Source: an uncultured Bacilli bacterium
GTDB lineage: Bacteria; Bacillota_I; Bacilli_A; RF39; UBA660
Assembly (NCBI GenBank): GCA_947585065.1
Contig: CANPWX010000038.1
Span: forward strand, 1-8,547
Direction: 5' to 3'
Length of the DNA stretch: 8,547 nt
The position numbers and the translations under genes are program-made. Of this stretch, positions 1-6,158 are shown piece after piece (the stretch's first letter is position 1; every line of letters begins with the position of its first letter). Under the pieces are notes generated by a model that saw nothing but the letters and a program-made list of their open reading frames with translations, did no database searches and was not told where the DNA came from.

Positions 1-294
1 AACTATGAAAAGGAAGGAAAGATATATCAGATGATAAATAAAGAAGTAGATAAAGTAATAGAGACAAGTTTAGATCCAGATTATTTTGATCATGATTATT
101 GGGCAAGATGGATTGAATATCATGATGGAATGAGAATTGGGGAGAGACGAGGAGAGAAACGTGGTGAAAAACGTGGAAAAAAACAGGTTGCTCAAAAATT
201 AATTCAAAATGGTTATGATGATGAAATGATATCTGATACAACTGAATTAGATTTAAAAGAGATTCAAAAGTTAAGATTAAAATTAAAAAAATGA
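1..294 (+). CDS. Rpn family recombination-promoting nuclease/putative transposase, C-terminal part (partial)
   Basis: The frame is open from base 1 (reading NYEKEGKIYQM...) through the TGA at 292-294, so the ATG at 31 is probably internal and the gene begins outside the window. What remains is the tail typical of Rpn/YhgA-like PD-(D/E)XK proteins: a region containing DYWARWIEY, then a charged run of GERR/GEKR/GEKR/GKK tetrapeptides, then a short helical end resembling 'A..LIQNGYDDEMISDTTELDLKEIQKLR'. The nuclease core is not visible. Family members are abundant, often multicopy, and linked to RecA-independent recombination and horizontal transfer. The tetrapeptide run is encoded by 12-base direct repeats (139-174). 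Family assignment rests on the tail alone. An unrelated protein with the same kind of repeat tail is possible but less likely. Confidence 0.72.
   Translation, partial: NYEKEGKIYQMINKEVDKVIETSLDPDYFDHDYWARWIEYHDGMRIGERRGEKRGEKRGKKQVAQKLIQNGYDDEMISDTTELDLKEIQKLRLKLKK
139..174 (+). repeat. Three in-frame 12-bp direct repeats coding for GERR/GEKR/GEKR
   Basis: Bases 139-150, 151-162 and 163-174 are imperfect 12-base units of the form GGnGAnAnACGn. A degenerate fourth unit (GGAAAAAAA) follows. They lie in frame in the Rpn-family gene and encode a basic, flexible tetrapeptide run. Units of this sort can expand or contract by slippage without breaking the frame. Confidence 0.75.
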
Positions 295-335
295 AAATTT
301 GTTGTGAATTTTTAATGTAAACATTTGTTCTTTTA

Positions 336-364
336 TAGACTTTCTTTTTTTCTTTTGATAGAAT
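336..364 (+). promoter_or_regulatory. Predicted sigma-A promoter for rmuC (extended -10)
   Basis: A -35-like TAGACT (336-341, four of six matches to TTGACA) is separated by 17 bases from TAGAAT (359-364). TG occurs at 356-357, giving a TGn extended -10. Transcription would start near 371, leaving a leader of about 20 bases that just includes the AAAGGA ribosome binding site at 375-380. Predicted by eye. Confidence 0.5.
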
Positions 365-392
365 TATAGAAGATAAAGGAAAGTGAATAAAA

Positions 393-1487
393 ATGGAGAG
401 TTTTTTATTAATTCTATTAATAATTATGGTAGGTATTTTAATTTATAAATTAAGTAATAAAAAAACAAATGAATTGAATGTTACAGAACGGTTGGGAAAC
501 TTTGAAGCACGTTTAGTTAAAGAACTTGGAGAATTTAAGTATCAATTTGCTAGTTCTCTTCAAAATGATTTTGAGAAACTCAAGATTACAATTGAACAAC
601 ATTTGCTATTGATTAATGAAAATGTAAATACTAGGATAGATGAAAATTTTGAAAAAACAAATAAAACGTTTCAAGAAATTGTCGGGCGTTTATCAAAAAT
701 TGATGAAGCTCAAAAAAAGATTGATTCTTTATCTACTGAGATTATTTCTTTACAAAGTGTTTTGACTGATAAGAAAACTAGAGGCATTTTTGGGGAAGTT
801 AATTTGAATTATATTTTATCTAGTGTATTTGGAGAAAACAATTCTAAGATTTATGAACTTCAACATCAATTATCCAATGGATATATTGTTGATTCTATTA
901 TTCATGCTCCTGAACCTCTTGGCAACATTTGTATCGACTCTAAATTTCCTTTAGAGAATTATCAAAAAATGACTAATCGAAGTTTATCTCGCGAGGAAAG
1001 AGAGTACGCGATGAAACTCTTTAAAATGGATGTCAAAAAGCATATTGATGCAATTTCTACGAAATATATTGTTCCTGATGAAACGTCTAATCAAGCTATT
1101 TTGTTTTTACCTGCAGAAGCAATATTTGCAGAAATTCATGCTTATCATACAGATTTATTAGAATATGCTTATAAAAAACAGGTATGGATTACATCTCCTA
1201 CTACTTTAATGAGTACTTTAACTACGATTGCTATGATTATTAAAAATATGGAACGGGATAAATATGCTAAAGTGATTCAAAAAGAACTCAATTTATTATC
1301 TTTGGAATTTAGCCGTTATCGAGAACGTTGGACTAAACTTTCTCATAGTATCGATACGGTTAGTAGAGATGTTAAAGAAATTTATACAACAACTGAAAAA
1401 ATTACAAAACGATTTGATTCTATCAATAGAGTTGATTTAAAAACACTTGAATCAAAATCTGATGAACAAGAATTAGAAGAAATTTAA
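393..1487 (+). CDS. rmuC: DNA recombination protein RmuC
   Basis: A 364-residue RmuC-family protein. The family has a PD-(D/E)XK-like nuclease core and limits rearrangement between inverted repeats, but its exact biochemical activity is poorly defined. Residues 4-19 form one membrane anchor. Residues about 30-125 are a long coiled coil rich in E/K/L heptads. The core runs about 128-310. Visible core residues are TRGIFGE (129-135), VD at 166-167 and IDSKFPL (181-187, giving D182 and K184), which together fit an E...D...DxK site. FLPAEAIFAEIH (238-249) and WITSPTTLM (265-273) are further family signatures. A second helical stretch closes the protein. The start has AAAGGA 12 bases upstream and places the membrane helix at the N-terminus as expected. 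Length is shorter than E. coli RmuC (about 475) but normal for Gram-positive forms. The stop overlaps that of the opposing uppP. Confidence 0.93.
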   Translation: MESFLLILLIIMVGILIYKLSNKKTNELNVTERLGNFEARLVKELGEFKYQFASSLQNDFEKLKITIEQHLLLINENVNTRIDENFEKTNKTFQEIVGRLSKIDEAQKKIDSLSTEIISLQSVLTDKKTRGIFGEVNLNYILSSVFGENNSKIYELQHQLSNGYIVDSIIHAPEPLGNICIDSKFPLENYQKMTNRSLSREEREYAMKLFKMDVKKHIDAISTKYIVPDETSNQAILFLPAEAIFAEIHAYHTDLLEYAYKKQVWITSPTTLMSTLTTIAMIIKNMERDKYAKVIQKELNLLSLEFSRYRERWTKLSHSIDTVSRDVKEIYTTTEKITKRFDSINRVDLKTLESKSDEQELEEI

Positions 1488-2296
1488 CGGAAGTAAAATA
1501 ATACAAAAAGTCCTAAACAGAAACAATAAATTGAAAATTTCCAAAGTTTTCCTTTTTGAACAATGTTTGATAGCCATTTATAAGATAGGTAAGTTACTAT
1601 ACATGCTGCTAGTAATCCTAATGTATAAGGAAGTAAAAGTGTTTCTAAGTTTCCTGCTTCTACTATATCTAATAATCCAAGTCCCATGGAAGCTATGCTT
1701 ACTGGAAAATATAACATAAAAGTATATTTTAAAGAGGCTTTTCTGGATAATCCACAGAGAAGGCATCCCACTAATACAGTTCCGCTTCGACTAATTCCAG
1801 GTAGTAATGCAATCATTTGCATTAAGCCGATTATAATCGCGTCTTTAATTGTAATGTCTTTATCTTCTTTTGTACCTTTGGAATTTTTTACAAAGAAAAG
1901 TAGAAATGCAGTTATTAGGAAGGCAACTCCTAGAATTTTTGTATTATTTGAGAAAGCATCAATTTTGTCTTTCAATAAAATCCCGGCAATACCTACTGGA
2001 ATACTTCCTATTAATATCATTAGGCAATATTTAAAATCATTTTTTGTTTTTTCACGTGTTTTTTTATTTCCTATGAATTGAAAAAAAGATGTTACTAATT
2101 TTACAATATCTTTCCAAAAAATAAATAAGATAGCTAGGAAAGATCCAAAATTTACGACAATTTCAAAGTTTACATCGGATAGTGGACCTATATTGAACAA
2201 ATTTTCTATTAGAACTAAATGCCCACTTGAAGAGATCGGTAATGGTTCTGTGAACCCTTGTAAAATTCCTAACAAAATATATTTTATTACTTCCAT
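1484..2296 (-). CDS. uppP: Undecaprenyl-diphosphatase (UppP/BacA family)
   Basis: A 270-residue polytopic membrane enzyme that dephosphorylates undecaprenyl diphosphate to recycle the lipid carrier for peptidoglycan and other wall polymers. High levels are associated with bacitracin resistance in this family. Signature 1 is at residues 13-26, QGFTEPLPISSSGH, with E17, the serine cluster 22-24 and H26. Signature 2 is at 166-172, PGISRSG, with the catalytic-site arginine R170. Some eight hydrophobic segments are spread along the chain. Length matches the family (265-275). Departures from common forms are Q13 in the first position of the (E/Q)xxxE motif, P18 where phenylalanine is usual (TEFLP), and K186 where a glutamate often follows LSR. 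The start is supported by AGGTGA (2304-2309 on the complement) with seven bases of spacing. It is transcribed alone, converging on rmuC. Confidence 0.95.
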   Translation of the reverse strand: MEVIKYILLGILQGFTEPLPISSSGHLVLIENLFNIGPLSDVNFEIVVNFGSFLAILFIFWKDIVKLVTSFFQFIGNKKTREKTKNDFKYCLMILIGSIPVGIAGILLKDKIDAFSNNTKILGVAFLITAFLLFFVKNSKGTKEDKDITIKDAIIIGLMQMIALLPGISRSGTVLVGCLLCGLSRKASLKYTFMLYFPVSIASMGLGLLDIVEAGNLETLLLPYTLGLLAACIVTYLSYKWLSNIVQKGKLWKFSIYCFCLGLFVLFYFR

Positions 2297-2369
2297 ATTC
2301 TTATCACCTAATTCATTATATACTAAAAATGGAAAATAATAAATAAAATATTTTAGGGAGATTTTTGAA
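2297..2369. promoter_or_regulatory. Divergent promoter region between uppP and the 2370 operon
   Basis: This 73-base gap must serve both directions. On the minus strand a perfect TATAAT occupies 2315-2320, with only a weak -35 (TTTATT, 2338-2343). A start about seven bases downstream would fall within the uppP ribosome binding site, giving an almost leaderless message. On the plus strand TATACT (2319-2324) overlaps it, and TAAAAT (2344-2349) is an alternative. Neither has a good -35. The true sites are not settled by inspection. Confidence 0.4.
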
Positions 2370-2588
2370 ATGAAAAAAATTTTTCTTTTTTTCCTTGGTA
2401 ATTGTTTAATCTCTATTTCCCTGTTTTTTGCTTTTCTTTATTTCAATCTTTTTACTTTTGGGTATACTTTTTCAGAATATGTCTATTTTATTAGTAGAAG
2501 ATTTGAGTGTATTCTTTTTGTACCAGGATTACTTTGTTTGTTTTTTGCATTTAAGAGAGGAGATAAAAAACATGCACTATTATTATGA
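2370..2588 (+). CDS. Small two-helix membrane protein of unknown function
   Basis: A 72-residue hydrophobic protein that I do not recognise. It has a helix at about residues 4-28 (after MKK), a short loop rich in aromatic residues, a second helix at about 45-62, and a basic end (KRGDKKHA). A good ribosome binding site, AGGGAG at 2355-2360, lies nine bases before the ATG, which argues that it is a real gene. Its 3' end overlaps the start of the next gene by 17 bases and runs over that gene's ribosome binding site, so the two are probably translationally coupled. It is first in a likely operon with the DUF3603-like protein and a lipoprotein. No catalytic motif is seen. An accessory or assembly role at the membrane is only a guess. 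Confidence 0.65.
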   Translation: MKKIFLFFLGNCLISISLFFAFLYFNLFTFGYTFSEYVYFISRRFECILFVPGLLCLFFAFKRGDKKHALLL

Positions 2589-3207
2589 TGTATTGGTAAA
2601 TTTAGATACGGAGCTTTGGGAATTTTATGAATGGGAAGAAAATGATCGGTTAATTCCTATTAAAAAAATTCCTTTATTTCGAGTGTTAGAAAGTGATATT
2701 CGCAATTTTATGAAATATGAAATTACAGTAGATCCCAATTGGCTAAGTAAAATGGAAGAAAAGACGATATTTAAAAATGGAAAAGATAAAACAAATTGTT
2801 TACTTTTTTCTAGTACTAAAAATAGTATTGTATTAGAATTTGATCTTTATGGAAAAGTTATTGGAAGGAGTAAACTTTTGGTAGAAGATGAGAATAATTG
2901 TAATGAGGTTGCTATGAATATGAAAGAAGTAGAAATTCCTTATGAAGTTCGAGAAAAACGAAAACAACATCATTGTTTAAGACAAACTCTTCGAGAAAAA
3001 CATTTTTTTGAAATTGAGTTAAAAACATTAAAAGAAAGTAATAATACATTAAAATGTAGTTATTTATATTATGAATGGTTTGGAAAATTAGAAAATGATA
3101 TGGAAAAGATGATCCAAAATTTTGAAAAAGAATTAGAAGAATGTGATCCTAGAAAATTACATGAAATCGTTCATATTGTCAGATTGTCTTATAAGGAACA
3201 GCTATGA
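2572..3207 (+). CDS. DUF3603/UPF0736 (YjbA-like) family protein
   Basis: A 211-residue soluble protein resembling, from memory, the Bacillus YjbA (UPF0736/DUF3603) family of unknown function. Matching features are the opening YYDVLVN...EFYEWEENDRL (residues 4-26) followed by KIPLFRV (32-38), a central 'FDLYGKVIGRSKLL' region (90-103) like the family's 'GY..P.RKSRLI', a basic helical stretch (about 127-142), and YYEWF near residue 166-170 like 'WFTEW'. It is somewhat shorter than YjbA (about 250). The start at 2572 is chosen over the in-frame ATG at 2428 because AGGAG (2558-2562) sits nine bases upstream. The longer frame would also run through the membrane gene in another phase and add a hydrophobic stretch foreign to the family. 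The stop overlaps the following lipoprotein start as ATGA. Family call is moderate. Function is unknown. Confidence 0.68.
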   Translation: MHYYYDVLVNLDTELWEFYEWEENDRLIPIKKIPLFRVLESDIRNFMKYEITVDPNWLSKMEEKTIFKNGKDKTNCLLFSSTKNSIVLEFDLYGKVIGRSKLLVEDENNCNEVAMNMKEVEIPYEVREKRKQHHCLRQTLREKHFFEIELKTLKESNNTLKCSYLYYEWFGKLENDMEKMIQNFEKELEECDPRKLHEIVHIVRLSYKEQL

Positions 3208-3731
3208 AAAAATTGATACTTGTTCTTTTTCTTTTCTTTTTTACTGGATGCGTTAGTAGAACAGCTCCAGATGCTGTCAAAAATTATTTAGAATTGTATC
3301 GAAATCATGATGTAGAAGTAACAGATTCATTAGATCGTTTAATTCAACAAGAAAACTTATATCCTGAACAAGAAAATTTATATCGGTTAATTATGAAAAA
3401 ACAATATGTTAATTTAGAATATCAAATTGTTCATGAAACTTATTCTGGAAATCAAGCATCTATTGAGGTAGTAATCACTGTTTATGATTATATTGCAAGT
3501 CAAAGAAGAGCTGTTCAATATTTTCAAGAGCATAAAGAAGATTTTGAAACTGATGAAGGAATTGATCATTTGAAATACAAAGATTTGCAATTAAAATATA
3601 TGAAAGAAGAGACTAAAAGAATTCGATATACTCTTACTTTTGATTGTATTTTAAATGAAAATCAATGGGAAATTGTGAAACCTGATTATACAGTTATTCA
3701 AAAAATTCAAGGAGTTTATCCTTATGAATAG
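3204..3731 (+). CDS. Predicted lipoprotein, possibly NTF2-like fold
   Basis: A 175-residue protein with a short lipoprotein signal peptide: MKK, a phenylalanine/leucine-rich core (residues 4-13) and a lipobox FTGC with the lipidated cysteine at C16. The mature part of about 160 residues would be anchored outside the membrane. It contains an early 'AVKNYLELY' helix, a later beta-rich stretch (YQIVHETYSGNQASIEVVITVYDY) and an ending with 'NENQWEIVKPDY', a pattern common in NTF2-like lipoproteins such as the DUF4878/DUF5105 type. That fold assignment is inference. Translation is coupled to the upstream gene: the start codon overlaps its stop as ATGA, and AAGGAA lies at 3193-3198. No terminator is visible after it, so transcripts may continue into the yneF-like gene. 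Substrate or partner unknown. Confidence 0.82.
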   Translation: MKKLILVLFLFFFTGCVSRTAPDAVKNYLELYRNHDVEVTDSLDRLIQQENLYPEQENLYRLIMKKQYVNLEYQIVHETYSGNQASIEVVITVYDYIASQRRAVQYFQEHKEDFETDEGIDHLKYKDLQLKYMKEETKRIRYTLTFDCILNENQWEIVKPDYTVIQKIQGVYPYE

Positions 3732-3740
3732 AAAATATGC

Positions 3741-3769
3741 TTGAAACATTTTTGAAAATAAAGTAAACT
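3741..3769 (+). promoter_or_regulatory. Possible promoter for the yneF-like gene
   Basis: TTGAAA (3741-3746) and TAAACT (3764-3769) are separated by 17 bases. They match the consensus at five of six and four of six positions. Transcription would begin close to the ribosome binding site at 3780. It would add to any read-through from the lipoprotein operon. Confidence 0.4.
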
Positions 3770-3792
3770 AGAGATAGTTAGGAGGCCTTATT

Positions 3793-4002
3793 ATGTGGCA
3801 TGATATTTTATTAATTCTTATTGGTTTAATTATTGGATTAGTCATTGGTTTTTTGTTAGCAAGAATGATGATGAAAAAATATATGAAAAAGAATCCACCA
3901 ATTAATGAAAAAATGATTGAAGCTATGATGAGTAGTATGGGGAGAAAACCTAGTCAAAAACAGGTAAGACAGATTATGAATCAAATGAATCGATATATGT
4001 AA
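3793..4002 (+). CDS. YneF family (UPF0154) small membrane protein
   Basis: A 69-residue protein with the hallmarks of the YneF/UPF0154 family found in low-GC Gram-positives and Mollicutes. It has one glycine- and isoleucine-rich membrane helix (about residues 5-24, containing GLIIGLVIGF), then a basic Met/Lys stretch, then the conserved-type 'NPPINEKMIEAMMSSMGRKPSQKQVRQIMNQM' region spanning about residues 34-65. The protein is N-terminally anchored with the C-terminal part probably in the cytoplasm. Function is unknown. The ribosome binding site is a perfect AGGAGG (3780-3785) seven bases before the ATG, suggesting strong translation. The gene ends directly in a terminator whose hairpin begins in its TAA stop. 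Confidence 0.9.
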   Translation: MWHDILLILIGLIIGLVIGFLLARMMMKKYMKKNPPINEKMIEAMMSSMGRKPSQKQVRQIMNQMNRYM

Positions 4003-4022
4003 GAGAGTTTTCTCTTTTTTTT
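4001..4022 (+). terminator. Rho-independent terminator after the yneF-like gene
   Basis: AAGAGA (4001-4006), loop GTTT, TCTCTT (4011-4016), with a T run reaching 4022. The six-base stem is perfect but short and has only two G-C pairs, so strength is uncertain. Its first two bases belong to the stop codon. Confidence 0.65.
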
Positions 4023-4071
4023 GTTTTAAAAAAAATTTTGAATCATATAATGGGTTAGAATACAAAAAATA

Positions 4072-4101
4072 TTGACACTTTGACTATTTTTGTGTTATTC
4101 T
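4072..4101 (+). promoter_or_regulatory. Predicted sigma-A promoter for the 4133 gene
   Basis: A perfect -35 TTGACA (4072-4077), an 18-base spacer, and TATTCT (4096-4101) preceded by TGT, forming an extended -10. Transcription would start near 4108, giving a leader of about 25 bases that includes the ribosome binding site AGAGGG (4120-4125). Confidence 0.7.
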
Positions 4102-4132
4102 AATTGCAGAGTAAAGAATAGAGGGTATAAGT

Positions 4133-4876
4133 ATGAAATTTTTAGAAAGTTTATATAATATAGAAAACTTTGGAATTTATTTGTTTATTGTTATTGGCAT
4201 TTTATTTATTTTATTTTTGGTTATTTTGTTTTTTGGAAAGAAAGATGAAAAGAAAAGAAAATTAGAGGCAACTGTAAAATTAGAACAAGAAAAACAGGAA
4301 CCAGAAAGTGTTACGATTGCTCCTGAGGCTCCTCTTGTTATGGATGAAAAGCCAGAGCTTCATATTCCGGTAGAACAGACGATGTTTCAAGAGATTACAG
4401 AACCAACTCCTGTAGAAGCACCTAAACCTTTAGAAAGTGAATTGTCTCAACCTATATTAGAACCTATTAAAGAACCTAGTTTATCAGATATTGCTTTAGA
4501 ACAAATTAGTGAACTTAATAAGGTTCCTGAAAGAACAACTGAATTTGATTTTGATGCTTTAGCTGCTGAAATTAATAAAGAATTAGAAAGTATAGAAAGA
4601 AAAGAAGAACCAGTTAAAAGTTTAAATGAGACCGTTTCTCCAGTCACTTTCTCTGTACCTGAGAAAAAGGAAGTAGAAAGCCCTCAAATACAAGAACATG
4701 TAGAACCAAAATTAGAGAGAACAATGTCAATGCCTACTGTATTTAGTTCTGTTTATGTTAATCGTGAAAAAGAACAACCTATTGTAGAGAAAAAAGAAGA
4801 ACCTGTTGTTACACCTGTAGCACCTAAAATTGAATTACCTAAAATTATTGATTTACCGAAAAAGAACAATGAATAG
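4133..4876 (+). CDS. Bitopic membrane protein with Glu/Pro-rich cytoplasmic tail, function unknown
   Basis: A 247-residue protein I do not recognise as a named family. A short N-terminal segment is followed by a single strong membrane helix (about residues 13-34) and a positively charged stop-transfer stretch (GKKDEKKRK), which predicts the remaining about 205 residues lie in the cytoplasm. That tail is low complexity, rich in E, P, K and V, and probably disordered. Islands less like filler stand out: SLSDIALEQISEL (116-128), FDFDALAAEINKELESIE (138-155), MPTVFSSVYVNR (200-211) and ELPKIIDLPKK (234-244). The plan recalls anchor or scaffold proteins such as ZipA, but no homology is claimed. 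The gene stands alone between a strong promoter and a terminator. The ribosome binding site is AGAGGG at 4120-4125. Confidence 0.85.
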   Translation: MKFLESLYNIENFGIYLFIVIGILFILFLVILFFGKKDEKKRKLEATVKLEQEKQEPESVTIAPEAPLVMDEKPELHIPVEQTMFQEITEPTPVEAPKPLESELSQPILEPIKEPSLSDIALEQISELNKVPERTTEFDFDALAAEINKELESIERKEEPVKSLNETVSPVTFSVPEKKEVESPQIQEHVEPKLERTMSMPTVFSSVYVNREKEQPIVEKKEEPVVTPVAPKIELPKIIDLPKKNNE

Positions 4877-4883
4877 TAAAAGT

Positions 4884-4907
4884 AGTGTCAAAAGGCACTC
4901 TTTTTTT
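4884..4907 (+). terminator. Rho-independent terminator after the 4133 gene
   Basis: AGTGTC (4884-4889), loop AAAA, GGCACT (4894-4899), one C, then seven T (4901-4907). The stem has six pairs including one G-T wobble. It lies eight bases after the TAG stop and directly before the next promoter. Confidence 0.75.
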
Positions 4908-4934
4908 CATCTTTTTTTCTCTTTGTGCTATAAT
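4906..4934 (+). promoter_or_regulatory. Predicted extended -10 promoter for the AI-2E transporter/alaS run
   Basis: A perfect TATAAT (4929-4934) with TGC immediately before it gives a consensus extended -10. The -35 at 17 bases (TTCATC, 4906-4911) is poor, as is common when TGn is present. Transcription would begin near 4941, just at the AAGAGGAG ribosome binding site (4941-4948), so the leader is very short. Confidence 0.65.
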
Positions 4935-4956
4935 ACAGAAAAGAGGAGCGCTTTTT

Positions 4957-6126
4957 ATGAAATTATTTAATAAACAAAATGATAAAATTAATATGGAAGA
5001 AGTTAATGATGTAGTTAGCTTATCGAAAAAGATCTTGCATTTCTTTTACATTGTAATGATTATCGCGACTGTACTTATTGTTACTATTATCGCGAGAGAA
5101 TGGGGAGTATGGAGCTTTCTTTTAAATATATTAAGTGTGTTATCTCCTTTCTTTATTGGTTTTGTTTTGGCTTGGATTTTTAATCCACTTGTTACGAAAT
5201 TAGAAAAAAGGAAAATACCAAGAGTGATTGGGGCTATGCTTATTTATGCAGTTTTTATTGCAATTATTACATTATTTATTCGTTTTTTAGTTCCTGTTAT
5301 TTATGAACAAGTGCAAATATTAATTAGTAATTTACCAGAAATTTTTAAAGAATTAGAAAATATTATTGATAAGATTTTTGGAAAATTAGGAACAATTGAA
5401 GGAGTTGATTTTGATGCTATTAAAAGTCAAATCTTTTCTACTGTTACGAATGGCTTTAATGGTTTTATGACTTCTATTCCAACTCTTCTTATGAGTTTTG
5501 TTGGAACTATTTTTTCTAGTTTGATTACTATTTCTTTTGGACTAGTTATTGGAATTTATATGCTTATTGATTTTGATTCGATCAGTGGACATTTAATTCA
5601 GATGTTACCAAAAAAGCATCGTTTTGAGGCCTCTCTTTTAATGACGAATATTTCAACAGAGGTTCGTAAGAGTGTAAATGGAACATTACTCGTGGCATTT
5701 ATGGTCTTTGCTTGTGATAGTATAGGCTTTTGGTTAGTTGGTCTTCAAGCACCTATTCTTTTTGGACTTCTTTGTGGTATTACAGATTTGATTCCTTACA
5801 TCGGGCCTTATATCGGTGGAATTATTGCAGTGATTGTTGGGTTTGCTCAAAGTCCAATTATTGGTGTTTTGACAATTGTTGTCGCGGTTGTGGTTCAAAT
5901 GGTAGAAAACAATATTTTACAGCCTATTGTAATGAGTAAAACGATGAAGCTTCATCCGGTTACTATTATTGTAGGATTACTTATTTTTGAACATTTCTTT
6001 GGAATTATTGGTATGATTTTGGCTACTCCTTGTATTGCTTTGGCAAAAGTTGTTTGGAAGTTCTTTAAAGAAAAATATAACTTATTTAATGATAATGATT
6101 ATATATCAATAGAGGATAATGAGTAA
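4957..6126 (+). CDS. AI-2E family transporter (PerM/YtvI/YrrI-like)
   Basis: A 389-residue polytopic membrane protein of the AI-2E transporter family (formerly UPF0118), whose members include the AI-2 exporter TqsA and Na+(Li+)/H+ antiporter-like proteins. Substrate cannot be read from sequence. Hydrophobic segments lie at about residues 27-45, 54-78, 88-112, 173-205, 240-270, 280-312 and 332-365. A hydrophilic region rich in helices separates the third and fourth (about 113-170). Family signatures are DLIPYIGPYIGG (277-288) and the ENNILQPIVMSKTMKLHPV region (317-335). The ATG at 4957 is preferred over the in-frame ATG at 4885 because AGGAG (4944-4948) lies eight bases upstream, and because the earlier start falls inside the preceding terminator. 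Bacillus has a related gene (yrrI) beside alaS, and the same neighbourhood is kept here with one gene in between. Confidence 0.92.
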   Translation: MKLFNKQNDKINMEEVNDVVSLSKKILHFFYIVMIIATVLIVTIIAREWGVWSFLLNILSVLSPFFIGFVLAWIFNPLVTKLEKRKIPRVIGAMLIYAVFIAIITLFIRFLVPVIYEQVQILISNLPEIFKELENIIDKIFGKLGTIEGVDFDAIKSQIFSTVTNGFNGFMTSIPTLLMSFVGTIFSSLITISFGLVIGIYMLIDFDSISGHLIQMLPKKHRFEASLLMTNISTEVRKSVNGTLLVAFMVFACDSIGFWLVGLQAPILFGLLCGITDLIPYIGPYIGGIIAVIVGFAQSPIIGVLTIVVAVVVQMVENNILQPIVMSKTMKLHPVTIIVGLLIFEHFFGIIGMILATPCIALAKVVWKFFKEKYNLFNDNDYISIEDNE

Positions 6127-6158
6127 TATCCTTTTTTCAATAGAATAGGAGAAGCTTT

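Noticed and set aside
294..312. Hairpin AAAATT/AATTTT after the Rpn-family gene
   Set aside because: The stem is six A-T pairs only, with a seven-base loop and no real T run, so it is not convincing as a terminator.
1533..1557. Hairpin GAAAA/TTTTC plus T run downstream of rmuC, within uppP
   Set aside because: There is only one G-C pair in five and it lies in coding sequence. It is too weak to call a terminator.
1531..2081. Plus-strand open frames inside uppP
   Set aside because: They are antisense shadows of a well-supported membrane protein gene, with no family match or convincing ribosome binding sites.
2428..2571. Longer N-terminus for the DUF3603-like protein, starting at the ATG at 2428
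   Set aside because: The extra 48 residues are the out-of-frame reading of the small membrane gene, and the family normally begins at the YYDVLVN-like block. AGGAG at 2558-2562 supports ATG 2572.
3856..4065. Minus-strand 69-codon frame across the yneF-like gene
   Set aside because: It is antisense to a conserved small gene and its terminator, and its product is a His/Phe-rich artefact.
4885..4956. Longer N-terminus for the AI-2E transporter, starting at the ATG at 4885
   Set aside because: That start lies inside the terminator hairpin and upstream of the promoter -10, has no ribosome binding site, and adds 24 residues foreign to the family. ATG 4957 has AGGAG at good spacing.
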